Both the position numbers and the translations under genes were made by a program. This document shows, in pieces, positions 10,669 through 21,094 of a DNA stretch of 64,000 bases. Under the pieces are notes generated by a model, which searched no databases, had not been told where the DNA came from, and saw only the letters and a list, made by a program, of their open reading frames with translations. Position 1 is the first letter of the stretch. Each line of letters opens with the position of its first letter. Source of the stretch: Plantago major. Taxonomy: Eukaryota; Streptophyta; Magnoliopsida; Lamiales; Plantaginaceae. The stretch spans positions 1 through 64,000 of the forward strand of contig JAIFAC010000215.1 in NCBI GenBank assembly GCA_026545765.1, in the 5' to 3' direction.

Positions 10669-11500
10669 ATGTTCGACAACACCGTTCTATGGCATAGAAG
10701 ACTAGCACATGTTGGAGAGAAAGGTCTTATGGATTTATCTAAGAAGGGACTTTTACGTGGAGACAAGATACATAAGATGGAACTTTGTGAGCTATGTGTT
10801 TTGGGGAAGTCCAAGAAGAAACGATTATGGTGTTGGAAAACACACCACAGGACATACTTGAGTATGTGCATGCAGTTATGGGGACGGCGAGAACCACAAC
10901 TAGGAATGGAGGTAGATATTTTTGTCCATCATTGATGATGTCAAGGAAAGTGTGGGTGTTTGTATTGAAGTCCAAGGATGAGACTTTCATGAAATTCAAG
11001 GAATGGCTTGTGGAGATGGAGAATCAAACTAACAAGAAGCTCAAAGTGATCAGAACTGATAATGGGCTTGAATTCTTGTCTAATGAATTTAATACCTTCT
11101 GTGTTGGGAAGGGCATCTTGAAACACAAATCAGTTCCTGTAAATCCACAGCAGAATGGAGTAGTTGAAAGGATGAATAGAACAATCCTAGAAAGAGTGAG
11201 GTGCATGCTTCTTGGATCAGGTTTGTCAAAAAGCTTTTGGGGAGAGGCTGTGACTACGGCAGCACATCTTATTAACCTATGTCCATCATCAGCTATTGGT
11301 TTCAAGACACCTGAAGAAGTTTGGAAAGGTACTCATTCAGACTACTCATATCTCAAAGTATTTGGATGCTTAGCTTATGTTCATGTTAAGCAAGATAAGT
11401 TGGAGGCTAGGCGATGAAAGTGCTTGTTTCTTGGTTATCCAAAGGGAGTTAAGGGATATAAACTCTGGTGCTTGAACCAGGGGTAAATAGATGCATCATC
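10669..11500 (+). pseudogene. Copia integrase (zinc domain and catalytic core)
   Basis: The GAG-pre-integrase domain is visible at 10669-10830: LWHRRLAHVGEKGLMDLSKK with the HxxxH part, then CELCVLGKS. The core is open at 10794-11417: frame changes precede WVFVLKSKDE, then the catalytic DNG (RTDNGLEFLSNEF) and the Glu in NPQQNGVVERMNRTI, followed by WGEAVTTAAHLIN and TPEEVWKG. The frame breaks just after VKQDKLEARR. Integrase would insert the cDNA; this copy cannot be translated through. Confidence 0.85.
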
Positions 11501-11979
11501 AGCAGGGATGTGACTTTCCATGAAGATGTGATGCCACTATTGAGGAATACTGACAGTGTTGAGAGAAGACTCAGTCAGGTGGAGCCTGTCGAAGATGGTG
11601 TTTGGGAACCTTGAATATGGGCGACGGAACCTGTGTGGTGATAACACTAGTTTTCGCGGACCATGGTGTTACGACAACACGCATCTTTGAATCTCGAAAT
11701 CTTGACATACATGATCGGTGGAGCTGAATTGAATAATCGGTGGAGGCATGGGATTAGAAGAAGGGCGGGGATAGAGCTCAATAATCCGGATGATGTTGTG
11801 GATTATCAACTCATTAGAGATAGAGAACCAAGAATTAGAACCTCTCTGCGGATCCGGATATGGTGTATTTTGCCTTTGAATATTGCCGAGGATATTGATT
11901 GTTATGAACACGAGAACTATCGAAGAGCTATAAGTTGCTCGGAGAAGAATAGTTGGTGCATTGCTATACGAAGAACTCC

Positions 11980-12715
11980 TGTCACTTGAAAAGAATCATC
12001 ATGGGATATTGTAGCTATACCTAAAGGAAAGAAGCATGGGTTGTAAGTGGATCTTTAAGAAACTTGGGTGATGGTGAGCAAAAGGTGAAATCTGAAAGCG
12101 GACTAGTTGCTAGAGGTTTCACTTTCGAAGAGGGTATTGACTACAATGAGATCTTTTCTCGATGGTGAAGCATAGCTCGATTAGGATCTTGATTGCTATG
12201 GTAGCTCAATTTAAGCTACATTTACATCGGATGGATGTTACTCTTGCATTCTTGCATGGAAAATTTGGATGAAGAGATTTACATGAGGATACTGAGGGTA
12301 TTGAGGTAGATGAGAAGGAGCACAAGGCTTGTTTATTGTTGAGATCACTATATGGTCTTAAGCGAGTCCAAGCAATGGTATAGAAGATTTGACAAGTTTA
12401 TGTTGAGTCACAAGTTGGCGGTGTGACTCGACACTGTTTACTTCTATGGAGAAAATGTCGAAGACATGATATATTTGCTCATTTATGTGGATGACATGCT
12501 TATAGCAAGCAAGCATATGAAAGGAATCACTCATGAAGAATCTCTTGAAGTCGAATTTGAGATGAAAGACTTGGGAATAGCTAAGAGGATCTTTGGGCAT
12601 TGATATTATTCATGAAGGTGATGGAAAGATCATTATGAATCAAAGTGCTTACTTGGAGAAGGTGTTAAGGAGATTTAACATGCACAAGTCCAAGAATCTT
12701 TAACACCTCTGGGTC
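11980..12715 (+). pseudogene. Copia reverse transcriptase, heavily frameshifted
   Basis: Pieces in all three forward frames keep the RT order: GCKWIFKKL-like start, VARGFTFEEGIDYNEIFS, MDVTLAFLH-like, LDEEIYM, SLYGLK, then the catalytic motif LIYVDDMLIAS (about 12476-12510) and KDLG...IHEGDGKIIMNQSAYLEKV. Differences from the expected family sequence include many single-base indels and several unexpected CG dinucleotides. Confidence 0.75.
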
Positions 12716-12959
12716 TCGATTCGAGTTATCTAAGAAGTCTTGTCCTATCTTGATGAAGGGAAGAGGTGTATGGAGAACACAGTATGCTAATGCTATAGGG
12801 TCGATTATGTATTCCATGGTATGTTGCGGGCGATTTGGCTCATCTGATGAGCTCGATGGCGGTATATGGATAATCTGGCAAGGATCATTGGGAGAAGCGA
12901 TTAAGTGGTGCTCGGGTATATCGATGGTTCGATTAATTTGGGATTGGTGTTTGAGCAAC

Positions 12960-13420
12960 ACAGACGAGGAATGATGTGATTGGGTATGTCGACTTCGGAT
13001 TATCTTGCAAACTTGGATCTGAAGTCTTTAGCGGATATGTATTCACATTATTTGGTACAACGGTGAGTTGGAAGTCTGCTCATCAACTGTGTTGCATTAT
13101 CAACTTCTGAGGCGAATTTATGGCCATGGCGGTGGCTGTGAAAGAAGCTATTTGGCTCGAAAAGAATTACGGAGGCGATTCGTGTTACAAACACGGTGAC
13201 TATATTTGTGATAGTCAGTGCAATTCATTTGTCAAATCAAAGCTTACTATGGCGGTTCCAAGCACATTGATATAAAGTTTCACTTTATGGAGATGAAGTT
13301 GATAAAGTACTATCAAGATTGAGAAGATCAGCACAGATGTTAATCCAGCGGATGGATTTACTAAGTCAATTTCTGTGATGAAGTTTGGATCTTGTCTAAG
13401 TTCTATCAAGTTGATGGAAG
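12960..13420 (+). pseudogene. Copia RNase H
   Basis: Recoverable words in order are VIGYVDF, GYVFTLFGTTVSWKS, VKEAIWLEK, then DVNPADGFTKSI near the C-terminus. The last is the usual NPADxxTK ending. Frame changes interrupt the domain. Confidence 0.72.
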
Positions 13421-13488
13421 GAAGGGTTGTGTCCTAACTCTAGGGACATGAATGGTGTGGTATACTGTGGTTACATTAATATGAAGCT

Positions 13489-13500
13489 AAGGTGGAGAAT
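13489..13500 (+). promoter_or_regulatory. Polypurine tract before the 3' LTR
   Basis: AAGGTGGAGAAT directly precedes the 3' LTR TGTGAAG, the position where plus-strand DNA synthesis starts. Confidence 0.6.
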
Positions 13501-14050
13501 TGTGAAGCCGGTTAGCTTAATATTAAAGGAAGTAATGGAGCATGGTGTCTGAAACACTTGAAGTTAAGGTTAAAGGCATGTGAGCATGCGGTGTAATTGT
13601 GAACAGGGGGCGGTGTGAACGCATGAACAGTGCAGTGTGGTGTGAACACAGGAGCAGTTAGAAGTCTAATCTAACTGGGATTTTCTTACTTGGCAGCAAA
13701 GATTTCTTTTCTAATTAGGAAAGAATTCGTTTATAGTTAGGAAAGGGAATGTATGTTATTTCTCTAGTATATATACACATGTAGGTACTAGATAAATTGG
13801 AGAGCTATAGATAAAAGATTTCGGAGAGAAACACGGTGAGGAATAAGAAAAGCAGGAGCGTGTAGCTTGAAACTTCGGGAGGTTTTGTGATTCCATAAAG
13901 CGTGTTTTGGTTCTTGGTTAATAGAAATCTTGGTTATCCCGTGGACGTAGACAATTGTCGAACCACGTTAAATCTTGTGTTTATTTTCTTGCGTTTGTTT
14001 GTTGGTTGGTTTGGAGTTTATTGGATTGAATTGGGTTGATTTGATTAACA
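13501..14050 (+). repeat. 3' LTR of the copia element
   Basis: Direct copy of 8815-9367. It ends ATTAACA directly against ankyrin-exon sequence. The first 130 bp differ noticeably from the 5' copy; the rest differs by scattered substitutions and small indels. Confidence 0.9.
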
Positions 14051-14682
14051 AAAATCAATTGACATCATACACAAAGCAATCCCTAGCAACGGTAGTGCTA
14101 TAAAGGAGACAGCCGTAATAACCAAATCGATGTCTGCAAATTGAGCGAAGATGAGTGCCACAGCCGCAATCATGGAGCAGTGCATTGCTATACTGTCGCA
14201 CAAAACAAATACATGAAGTCCCATCTCTCTTAACATTGTTGCCATTCCCGGATCTAGACTAGAACTGTCATACCCACCAGGCATGGTGAAACCGGCTGCC
14301 AAGGTTAGTGTGGTGACAAGAGTTGACACAAGCATAAGTGTATTGACTCTTTCCTTCACGAATTCTGCAGTGAAGCATACATTTATATAATTTCTTCCAG
14401 GAACAGAGTGACTTGCTCCAGCAGCACTCAAGACTATCCATGTCAACCGCTGATCAAAGGTGCATGAACAAACTATATCTCAACTGAAATGATACTATAA
14501 ATCAAATCATAAATGATATATATTCGCAGGTTGATTTATTGATAAAAGCAGGATGGACATTTTTATTTCGTGTTTCTCTTTTCGATGATGTTTTAATCAT
14601 TTATTGTAGAAATGGCCATTGTCCTGAAGTATATACATGTCCGTCCTGCGTTTATCACGAATTTAATATACATATTCCGTAC

Positions 14683-15215
14683 CTGGTGGAATGGAGGGTT
14701 TTCCTTTAAGCTAAACAAAACAGCATCAAGAGCGGTCATTCCGTTGTAATTGACCAAGTTGATGTCCACTCTCTTATCCCAGATCAAGGCATTGATGATT
14801 CCTGGATGCCAACCCATCGCAGCCAAATGCAGAGGTGAATTTCCTTCTAAATCTTGCATGCTCATGAGTTCTTCTAGATTTGCATTGTTCATGATGTACT
14901 TGACTATGCTGCCATGTCCATTGTTAGCAGCAAGGTGTAGTAAATTACGACCACAGCTGTCGAGCAGCTCTGCTGGTGCAGGACAGTAAGGAAGTAAAAG
15001 TTTGATGATCTCGAGATGGCCGTTGACTGATGCAAGATGAATGGGGCATGAACCGCTTTTGTCTCTTTCAGCAGTACTAGCAGCATATCTCTTTAGCAAG
15101 TGATGGACCCCTTGAAGGTAACCAGATGATACCGCATAGTGTAGTGGAGTTCTACCTTTGCCATCTTTCAGTTTGATGAATCTTGGGTTCCAATTCATGA
15201 TGGCTTTCAAGACAT
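14683..15215 (-). CDS. Ankyrin gene exon 2 (five ankyrin repeats, frame intact)
   Basis: Acceptor TACTAG|ATGTC and donor CACCAG|GTACGG bound a fully open exon. It codes for about 177 residues of consecutive ankyrin repeats, each with the TPLHxA or xLHLAA signature. The repeats would form a protein-interaction surface. This is the best-preserved exon of the locus. Confidence 0.8.
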
Positions 15216-15450
15216 CTAGTATACCAATTCAATAATGGATTTAAAAAAGGAAAAGATCAAAACAAGCAGACTATCAAGAAGCTAGTTACATTTTAGTTGG
15301 TTCAAATATTAGGTTACTAGGTACCAGATTGCTCATCAGCTAATTTTGCTAATCGTATTCTTGAAAGTTGAAAATTGAAACTACCACTCAACCCAAAAGA
15401 AAGGAAACAAGTTCGATTTAATGCAGTAAATGTTTGAAAAACTGGATTAC

Positions 15451-16069
15451 CTTTCTTCTTTTTCTGGATAGCAGCTTGAATTGGTGATTTTTCCAAGAAC
15501 TGCTGAGTTATACGTTCCTGGTCTGTGCAGTGCTGAAGAATGGACGAAACACAAGCTGCAAAACCAGCCTCAGCTGCCAAGTAAAGAGCAAAATCACCCT
15601 GGTTATTTTGGTAATACAACATTCAGAATCTTGCTGGATCAGATGTTGTGCAACAACTTCTCGACCATTTAACAAGGCTTCATGCAAGGCCGTGTTCCCT
15701 CTAAGGTTCCGTTCCTGACTAGTTTATTTCCCTCTGCAAGACTTGGCAACAGGGCTTTTATCACAACAAATCTCCTGCTTTAGAAGCTAAATGCAATACA
15801 GTATCTCCATTCAAGTTCTTTTCAGTATCAAATGCGGAAAATTTGCCACTATATGATGTACTATAACCTTGTTCCCATGTTTGGCTGCAACATGAGCAAG
15901 AGTGTTTTGTGCAGGGTGACCCTTTCAGGATTTGTTCAGATGATGCACAGTCTGCAGCAGAAACTCGATCTAGAGCTCTGCGAAAATCTACAAGGCTGCC
16001 GGTTTTGGCAGCAAAATACAAATCCACATCCTTGAGTATGTCTGCAACGTTATCTGTTTGATGCTCCAT
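15451..16069 (-). pseudogene. Ankyrin gene exon 1 (frameshifted)
   Basis: The probable start is the Met at 16069; an upstream in-frame Met at 16126 is also open. Domain order is an N-terminal acidic helix, then ankyrin repeats that need frame changes to follow: NTLAHVAAKHGNKV, GDTVLHLASKAGDLL, GNTALHEALLNGREV, GDFALYLAAEAGFAA. The exon ends at GAAAG|GTAATC. The changes look like single-base losses, mostly in short homopolymers. Confidence 0.7.
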
Positions 16070-16738
16070 GTAGTGTAGTCTTTGAATTGTGAAAACTTGG
16101 CTAGTTAATGTGTTTTTTCTTTTCAATGGCTTTCAAAAAGGAGACTAAAGGGGAGAAAAAGAGTGGTTGCGTTGATTTTGAGTGTCAATTTGCATTTACA
16201 AACGCGTTTCCTTAATGGAGATCCTTTACAGGCAATTAGTACTACTAGTACTTGTGCAAGGAGCTAGGTAATGTTTGACTTTGATGTTTGTAAAGAAAAA
16301 TCAAATCAATTTTCCAAAATCATATGTTTCAGGCATCCAGCAATGTTTCGCAAATTATGAAAATAAGAAACTGGTATGAGTGATCCAGATATTGAATTTT
16401 GGAGGAGATACAATTCTGTATCTCTGTCTGGCTTCATTAATTTGATTCGATTCAAATTCATTCGGTTCAATTACGATTAGATGTTTTTATAATACAATCG
16501 GTTTAATTCCATTCGATTCGATTAGTTGGGCTTTCGATCGATAAGGTAAGCAATGCGAGTTTGAGCCTCATTTGTGCTCGTTTATCAAAAGAGATGGCGG
16601 GTAAAAGCTCGTTAAATTTCATTATGTTAATAAATTTATAGTATGTTTTATAATTATTTTCAATATTTTCAATGGATAAAATTATGGCAGCTTCGATAAG
16701 TTCCGTTAAGGTTCATTATTTTAGTGTTGAACCAAGCT
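16070..16738. other. Upstream region of the ankyrin gene with repeat debris
   Basis: No gene is recognised. The stretch at 16435-16530 is rich in GATTCGATT-type words, and a related ATTCGATTCGATTCG tract occurs at 57510-57530. From 16550 the words GCTCG and GAGCTCG recur, as in decayed DNA-transposon ends. The ankyrin promoter should lie at the left edge. Confidence 0.4.
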
Positions 16739-18290
16739 ACGAGTTGAGTCAATTTTTACTCGCTTTTGTTAACATTTGGGCTCAATTGAGGTCGAGCTCG
16801 AGTCGAATATCACAAAACTCGAGTTAGCTCGGCTCGTTTAATATCACTTTGAGTCACAAGATTAGAGGAGAATGTATGTATTTACTCACTTTATATATTT
16901 TTTCTTTGAGTTCTGACTTGCATTAAAAATTGTGTAGAAAATAAGTACAACATTAACATTATGCAGGAGGGAAAGAGTGTAGTATTCACTTTTCTTCTAG
17001 ATACTTGCCAGTAATTGTTTATTAATTTACCCAAGTAGATCCTATAAATGTGTTACAATTAGCGCCATAATCAAGAAAAAACTTGGGATTATACTCCAAG
17101 CATCCTAGATATTGTCGTACTATGTTGCAATACCAATAAAACGTCCTAGATCTTGTCTACCTTGTAGACTCCGTCGACAACGAGTTCGAGTCAATTTTTT
17201 TACTTGCTTTTGCTAACGGGTTGGACTCAGTTGAGGTCGAACTCGAGTAGAATATCATAAAACTAGAGTTAACTCCGCTCGTTTAAGATCACTTTGAGTC
17301 ACAAGATTAGAGGAGAATGTATGTATTTACTCACTTTAAATATATTTTCTTTGAGTTCTGACTTGCATTAAAATTGTGTAAAAATAAGTCGTCATGAGCT
17401 TACGTCGTTTATCGTTTTAAGCGTCATAGCTTTATCATTACCAAAAAAGGCTACTTACACGAATAATAAACAATCTCAACTTTCTGGCTTAAGTTACGTA
17501 TTTTGCCACTAAAGTACACTTTTTACACATTTTCTATATTCTATCATTCTTTAACTTTTCGCGTAAAACTTGCTTGTAGCACAATATATGAAGTTCTCCG
17601 GCACGGAGGGAAAGAGTGTAGTATTCACTTTTCTTCTAGATACTTGCCAGTAATTGTTTATTAATTTACCCAAGTAGATCATATAAATAAGTGTGTTACA
17701 ATTAGCGCCATAATAAAAAAAAAAAAAAACTTAGGATTATACTCCAAACATCCTAGATATTGTCTTACTATGTTGCAATACCAACAAAACGTCCTAGATC
17801 TTGTCTACCTTGTAGACTCCGTCGATTATGACTCGAACTCGTTGTTTTTTTTACTCGCTTTTGTTAACGGGTTGGGCTCAGTTGAGGTCGATCTCGAGTC
17901 GAATATCACAAGACTCGAGTCAGCTCGGCTCGTTTAAAATCATTTGAGTCACAAGATTAGAGGAGAATGTATGTATTTTACTCACTTTAAGTATATTTTC
18001 TTTGAGTTCTGACTTGCATTAAAAATTGTGTAGAAAATAAGTTGAACAACATTAACATTATGCAGGAGGGAAAGAGTGCAGTATTCACTTTTCTTCTAGA
18101 TACTTGCCAGTAATTGTTTATTAATTTACCCAAGTAGATCCTATAAATAAGTGTGTTACAATTAGCGCCATAATCAAGAAAAAACTTGGGATTATACTCC
18201 AAACATCCTTAGATATTGTCGTACAATGTTGCAATACCAACAAAACGTCCTAGAGGCTAGATCTTGTCTACCTTGTAGACTCCGTCGATT
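16739..18290. repeat. Three-copy direct repeat of about 450 bp
   Basis: Three successive copies start at about 16739, 17179 and 17831. All contain TTGAGGTCGA, GAGTCACAAGATTAGAGGAG, TTACTCACTTTA, TTCTTCTAGATACTTGCCAG, CCCAAGTAGATC, TTAGCGCCATAAT and end TTGTAGACTCCGTCGA. Copy 2 is about 200 bp longer because of a MITE (17386-17606). The third copy ends right at the putative TATA box of the kelch gene, so the triplication forms that gene's upstream region. Confidence 0.85.
17386..17606 (-). mobile_element. Stowaway-like MITE copy nested in repeat copy 2
   Basis: Reads as the reverse complement of the MITE at 54751-55001. Shared words in order include CATTACCAAAAAAGG, AATAATAAACAATCTCAACTTT, AAGTACACTTTTT, CTATATT and GAAGTTCTCCGG-ACGGAGGGA. 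The left end is degraded, so its terminal repeat cannot be checked. It is absent from copies 1 and 3 of the host repeat. Confidence 0.65.
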
Positions 18291-18296
18291 TCTTCA

Positions 18297-18309
18297 CCTA
18301 TATATAGCC
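18297..18309 (+). promoter_or_regulatory. TATA box of the kelch gene
   Basis: CCTATATATAGCC lies about 55-65 bp before the ATG at 18363, leaving room for a short leader. It follows directly after the last copy of the three-copy repeat. Confidence 0.5.
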
Positions 18310-18362
18310 ATTGATGCAGCATTAGTAAGCTTCCGGCCATTTCCACAAAGAGAAAGTGCCTC

Positions 18363-19487
18363 ATGGCTTCCCTTTCCCGCCTCTCTCATTCTTCTTCCTC
18401 CTCCACCTCATCCCGCGATTATCTAATTTACGCACCATTTTGTACCAGGACTTATGGTAATGGCATTTCTACATTCATAGATTGCTACAATCCATCCAAC
18501 AACACGTGGCACGTCACCTCCATCCGAGACTAGGTGACAACTTTGTATTGAGGAATTCGCAATGGTCTCAATATGCAACTACATATACATAATAGGTGGC
18601 CGACGTTACCAAAAGCTGATGAGACAGGAGAGTAACATTGTTGAGAACTCAACCCAATGGTCATGTCCACCGTACAAAGGTTGTCTTCTAAATCAATTTA
18701 AAGTCAATTTCTTGTAAAAGTCATTGTTTTTACAAATCTAAGGAAAATCATATCAGAACTCATCCAATTTACACTAACATAATGTGGTCTTTCCTAACAG
18801 ATACAATGTCACAACAAATCATTGGGAAGCCTGTGCACCAATGATCACACCAAATACAACCGCGTGCACTATCGGGGTGACAACAAGATATATGTAGCAG
18901 GAGGACAAAGCACACTGGGTCGACCCAAGGGCATTTCGTTGGCAGAGGTCTATGACACTACTTTGGACGTGTGGAAGCCTCTGCCAGCCATGTGTATGAC
19001 TAGATACAAATGTGTGGGAGTGACATGGCATGGCAAGATCCATGTGGTAGGTGGATTTGTAGATTGTGGTGAAAATTGTGGTCCATTTGTCATGACTAGG
19101 AGTTCTGCTGAGGTTTATGACCCTGAACACAACAGGTGGGATTTCAAGCCGACAATGTGGGAACTGGACATTCCAAACCAAATCGCGCCCGTAAATGGGA
19201 AGCTGTTTAGCTCAGGGGACTGCTTCAAGCCTTGGAAAGGGCACATCGAAATGTATGATGAGCAAGAAAATTTATGGAATGTGGTTCGCGGTTCTCATTT
19301 TAATGGTCTACAACCTACTTCCACATCTGAAGTCTCACCACAATTCGAGAGAGTGTACCTCACGATGGCTCCAATAGGGAACAAATTGTTCTTCTTAGCA
19401 GGCTACATGATGTCGGGGAGGAGTGAACTCAGGACGGAGGTGCATGTTTTGATACATGACAAATGGTGGTGGTTGGCAGAGTCATGA
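18363..19487 (+). pseudogene. Kelch-repeat protein gene, frameshifted
   Basis: The ATG at 18363 opens MASLSRLSHSSSSS. Kelch repeats follow: CYNPSNNTWHVTS, a second through SICNYIYIIGGR (in another frame), then from 18801 YNVTTNHWEACAPM, NKIYVAGGQST with AEVYDTTLDVWKPLPAM, KIHVVGG with AEVYDPEHNRWDF, and GKLFSSGD with IEMYDEQENLWNVV; stop at 19485-19487. The motif GG...YD...W is the kelch signature, so this would be a beta-propeller interaction protein, perhaps of the plant kelch/F-box class, though no F-box is visible. An intron at about 18680-18800 (ends CAG at 18800) is likely. Frame changes near 18535, 18560 and 18860 break it. The last 600 bases are fully open. Confidence 0.72.
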
Positions 19488-19719
19488 GCCGATTCAAGAG
19501 GAAAGGGAGAAGCGGCTTTGTGGACATTGTTGTGTCCTTAAGCTAGGATTTTGAACCAAGTATATATAAACCCTCAACTGAACACATCATGACATTGCAT
19601 ATGGTGACAAAACATGCTTGTGTGCAAAGATATCCACGATCATTCATGTACGTTATATACTATGCAGCCTAGAGGCGACAAGTCAAAAAAGAAAAAAATA
19701 AATATGATACTATGTATGA
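19488..19719. other. 3' flank of the kelch gene
   Basis: Short non-coding stretch between the kelch stop and the (AT)n tract. Probably 3' UTR; no specific site recognised. Confidence 0.4.
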
Positions 19720-19732
19720 ATTATATTATTAT

Positions 19733-19735
<3 letters not shown>

Positions 19736-19789
<54 letters not shown>
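19736..19789. repeat. (AT)n microsatellite, 54 bp
   Basis: Uninterrupted AT dinucleotides, followed immediately by AAAAGTGAGGATGGTTGAGG. The latter resembles the sequence just inside many plant Helitron 5' ends, so the microsatellite may have grown out of the element's AT-rich 5' terminus. Confidence 0.9.
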
Positions 19790-19793
<4 letters not shown>

Positions 19794-21033
19794 TGAGGAT
19801 GGTTGAGGTTTTGATGCAAAGTGAATGTCTTAATTTAACTTCAAAATAAAATGTCTTGATCTCCGTCAAAATACTTGAGCAACCGCATAATGATCGTACA
19901 GACTCTTAAGCTTCATTTTCATGCCCTCTTTCTTCACCATATTCACTCAAGCTAAGGAATCTGTCATTAGTTCAAGAGTTTTGCAATTTCTTTCCCTTTC
20001 AGTGTTTATATATATACATGTGTTGAAGACATTTATGGTTTGCTTTTCTCCTAAGAAAGTCGATTATGGCTTATATGTATATTCTATCTTCCTTTATTCA
20101 CATCGGTCGTTGCAGGCAATTAAACCGGAAAATTTGATGGATAACGTGAAGAGAAGATGGATATTGAGTTTTGGGCGCCATGGACTCATTCACATCGGTC
20201 ATTGCAGGCAAGTTTTATTCCTCTTGATTCTATTTGATGAATATTTTGATATTAGTGTGAGCAATTTGATTTTCTATCTTTTTATTATGATTGTTTGCTA
20301 TTTTCTCTCGTGTGTAAATCTCATGTGCTGTAAATTATTTTCCATTTATTTATGAAATAGTATTGATTAGCATATACTCTGTGAGATGTTACTTGTGCTC
20401 ACATTCTCGATTCATGCCATTGGCTTTGTGGATTTTAGGATAAAGAATGTTCATTTTTAGCATGTGTAGGGGATTAACATACCAATTTTTATTGATGTTA
20501 TTGTGAGATAAGCGCACTTTTGTTTGTATATGAATCTAATGGTGGGTCGTGTGCCTCTGTTTTTCTCATTCATTTGCCATGTTCATGTAGTGTTCTTATT
20601 GGGTTGGGAAGGTATCGAATATGAAAGGTTGTACGGTATGTTTGTTTTCTATGTTAAGTTTTACCTATTTTCAATTTTAGTGGTTATAATCCTCTGTTTT
20701 CCAATTAACTTAGGTTCTTTTTATGGACATGTGTTACAAAATCATCATTAGACGAATAATATTCCTAAACATCATGTTTATTGTTATGGGACGTCAAATT
20801 TTGAGTTCTAAATTGTTTGACCATTGGAAAGAGTATAGAGTATGCATAATATACATGGACGTAACAGACCAAGCAAAATCGCAGAGGACTTTGTCCCGTT
20901 GGGATAAGCGCGCAAATAAACTTCTTTCTTTCCTTCTTATGTCCCATTAAAAGATTCTACGGTACTATGGACATACATGAGTTAAAATCCATACCCTGAA
21001 GAATTCATGAAAGAGTTCAACTTTGTTTTGCAG

Positions 21034-21094
21034 AATATTGAACAATGGAAGACCTATCATTCTGGGGAGGAGCTGACAATACATCCAATTCTCA
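21034..21094 (+). pseudogene. Exon-like fragment inside the Helitron
   Basis: TTTTGCAG precedes AATATTGAACAATGGAAG and the open stretch ends in CTGCG|GTGAG, so splice-like sites bound a 20-residue reading frame (NIEQWKTYHSGEELT...). Capture of host exons is common in plant Helitrons. The product is not recognised. Confidence 0.35.

Larger units (their letters stand above)
8815..14050 (+). mobile_element. Ty1/copia LTR retrotransposon, full-length but decayed
   Basis: Two direct LTRs of about 550 bp (8815-9367 and 13501-14050) start TGTGAAGCCGG and end GATTAACA. The flanking 5-bp target sites are AAAAG (8810-8814) and AAAAT (14051-14055), one substitution apart. The internal order is gag, protease, integrase, RT, RNase H, which defines copia. 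All coding parts carry stops and frameshifts. It inserted on the opposite strand within the PGG exon of the ankyrin gene. LTR divergence is concentrated in the first 150 bp; the remainder is nearly identical, which suggests a moderately young insertion. Confidence 0.92.
8597..16069 (-). pseudogene. Ankyrin-repeat/PGG-domain membrane protein gene, disrupted by a copia insertion
   Basis: The minus-strand gene has three exons. Exon 1 (15451-16069) starts MEHQTDNVADILKDVDLY; exon 2 is 14683-15215; exon 3 is 14051-14449 plus 8597-8814. Exon 2 carries clean ankyrin repeats (GRTPLHYAVSSGYL, SCPIHLASVNGH, GRNLLHLAANNGH, GNSPLHLAAMGWH). Exon 3 has the PGG domain: NTLMLVSTLVTTLTLAAGF, then TMPGG, then several membrane helices. 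Proteins of this ACD6/ITN1-like family are plant membrane proteins linked to defence and salt responses. A copia element (8815-14050) interrupts exon 3 after ...MMSIDF; beyond it the frame resumes with TAGLFVVVSKLRW and ends at 8597. Exon 1 also has at least three frame changes (near 15890, 15770 and 15640), so the gene is probably dead or mis-assembled there. Confidence 0.85.

Noticed and set aside
17386..17606. Extra sequence in repeat copy 2 considered as a gene fragment
   Set aside because: It aligns in inverted orientation with the Stowaway MITE at 54751-55001.
19921..20355. 144-codon open frame on the plus strand
   Set aside because: Phe/Tyr/Ile-rich translation of AT-rich DNA inside the Helitron; it resembles intron-like sequence and has no family features.
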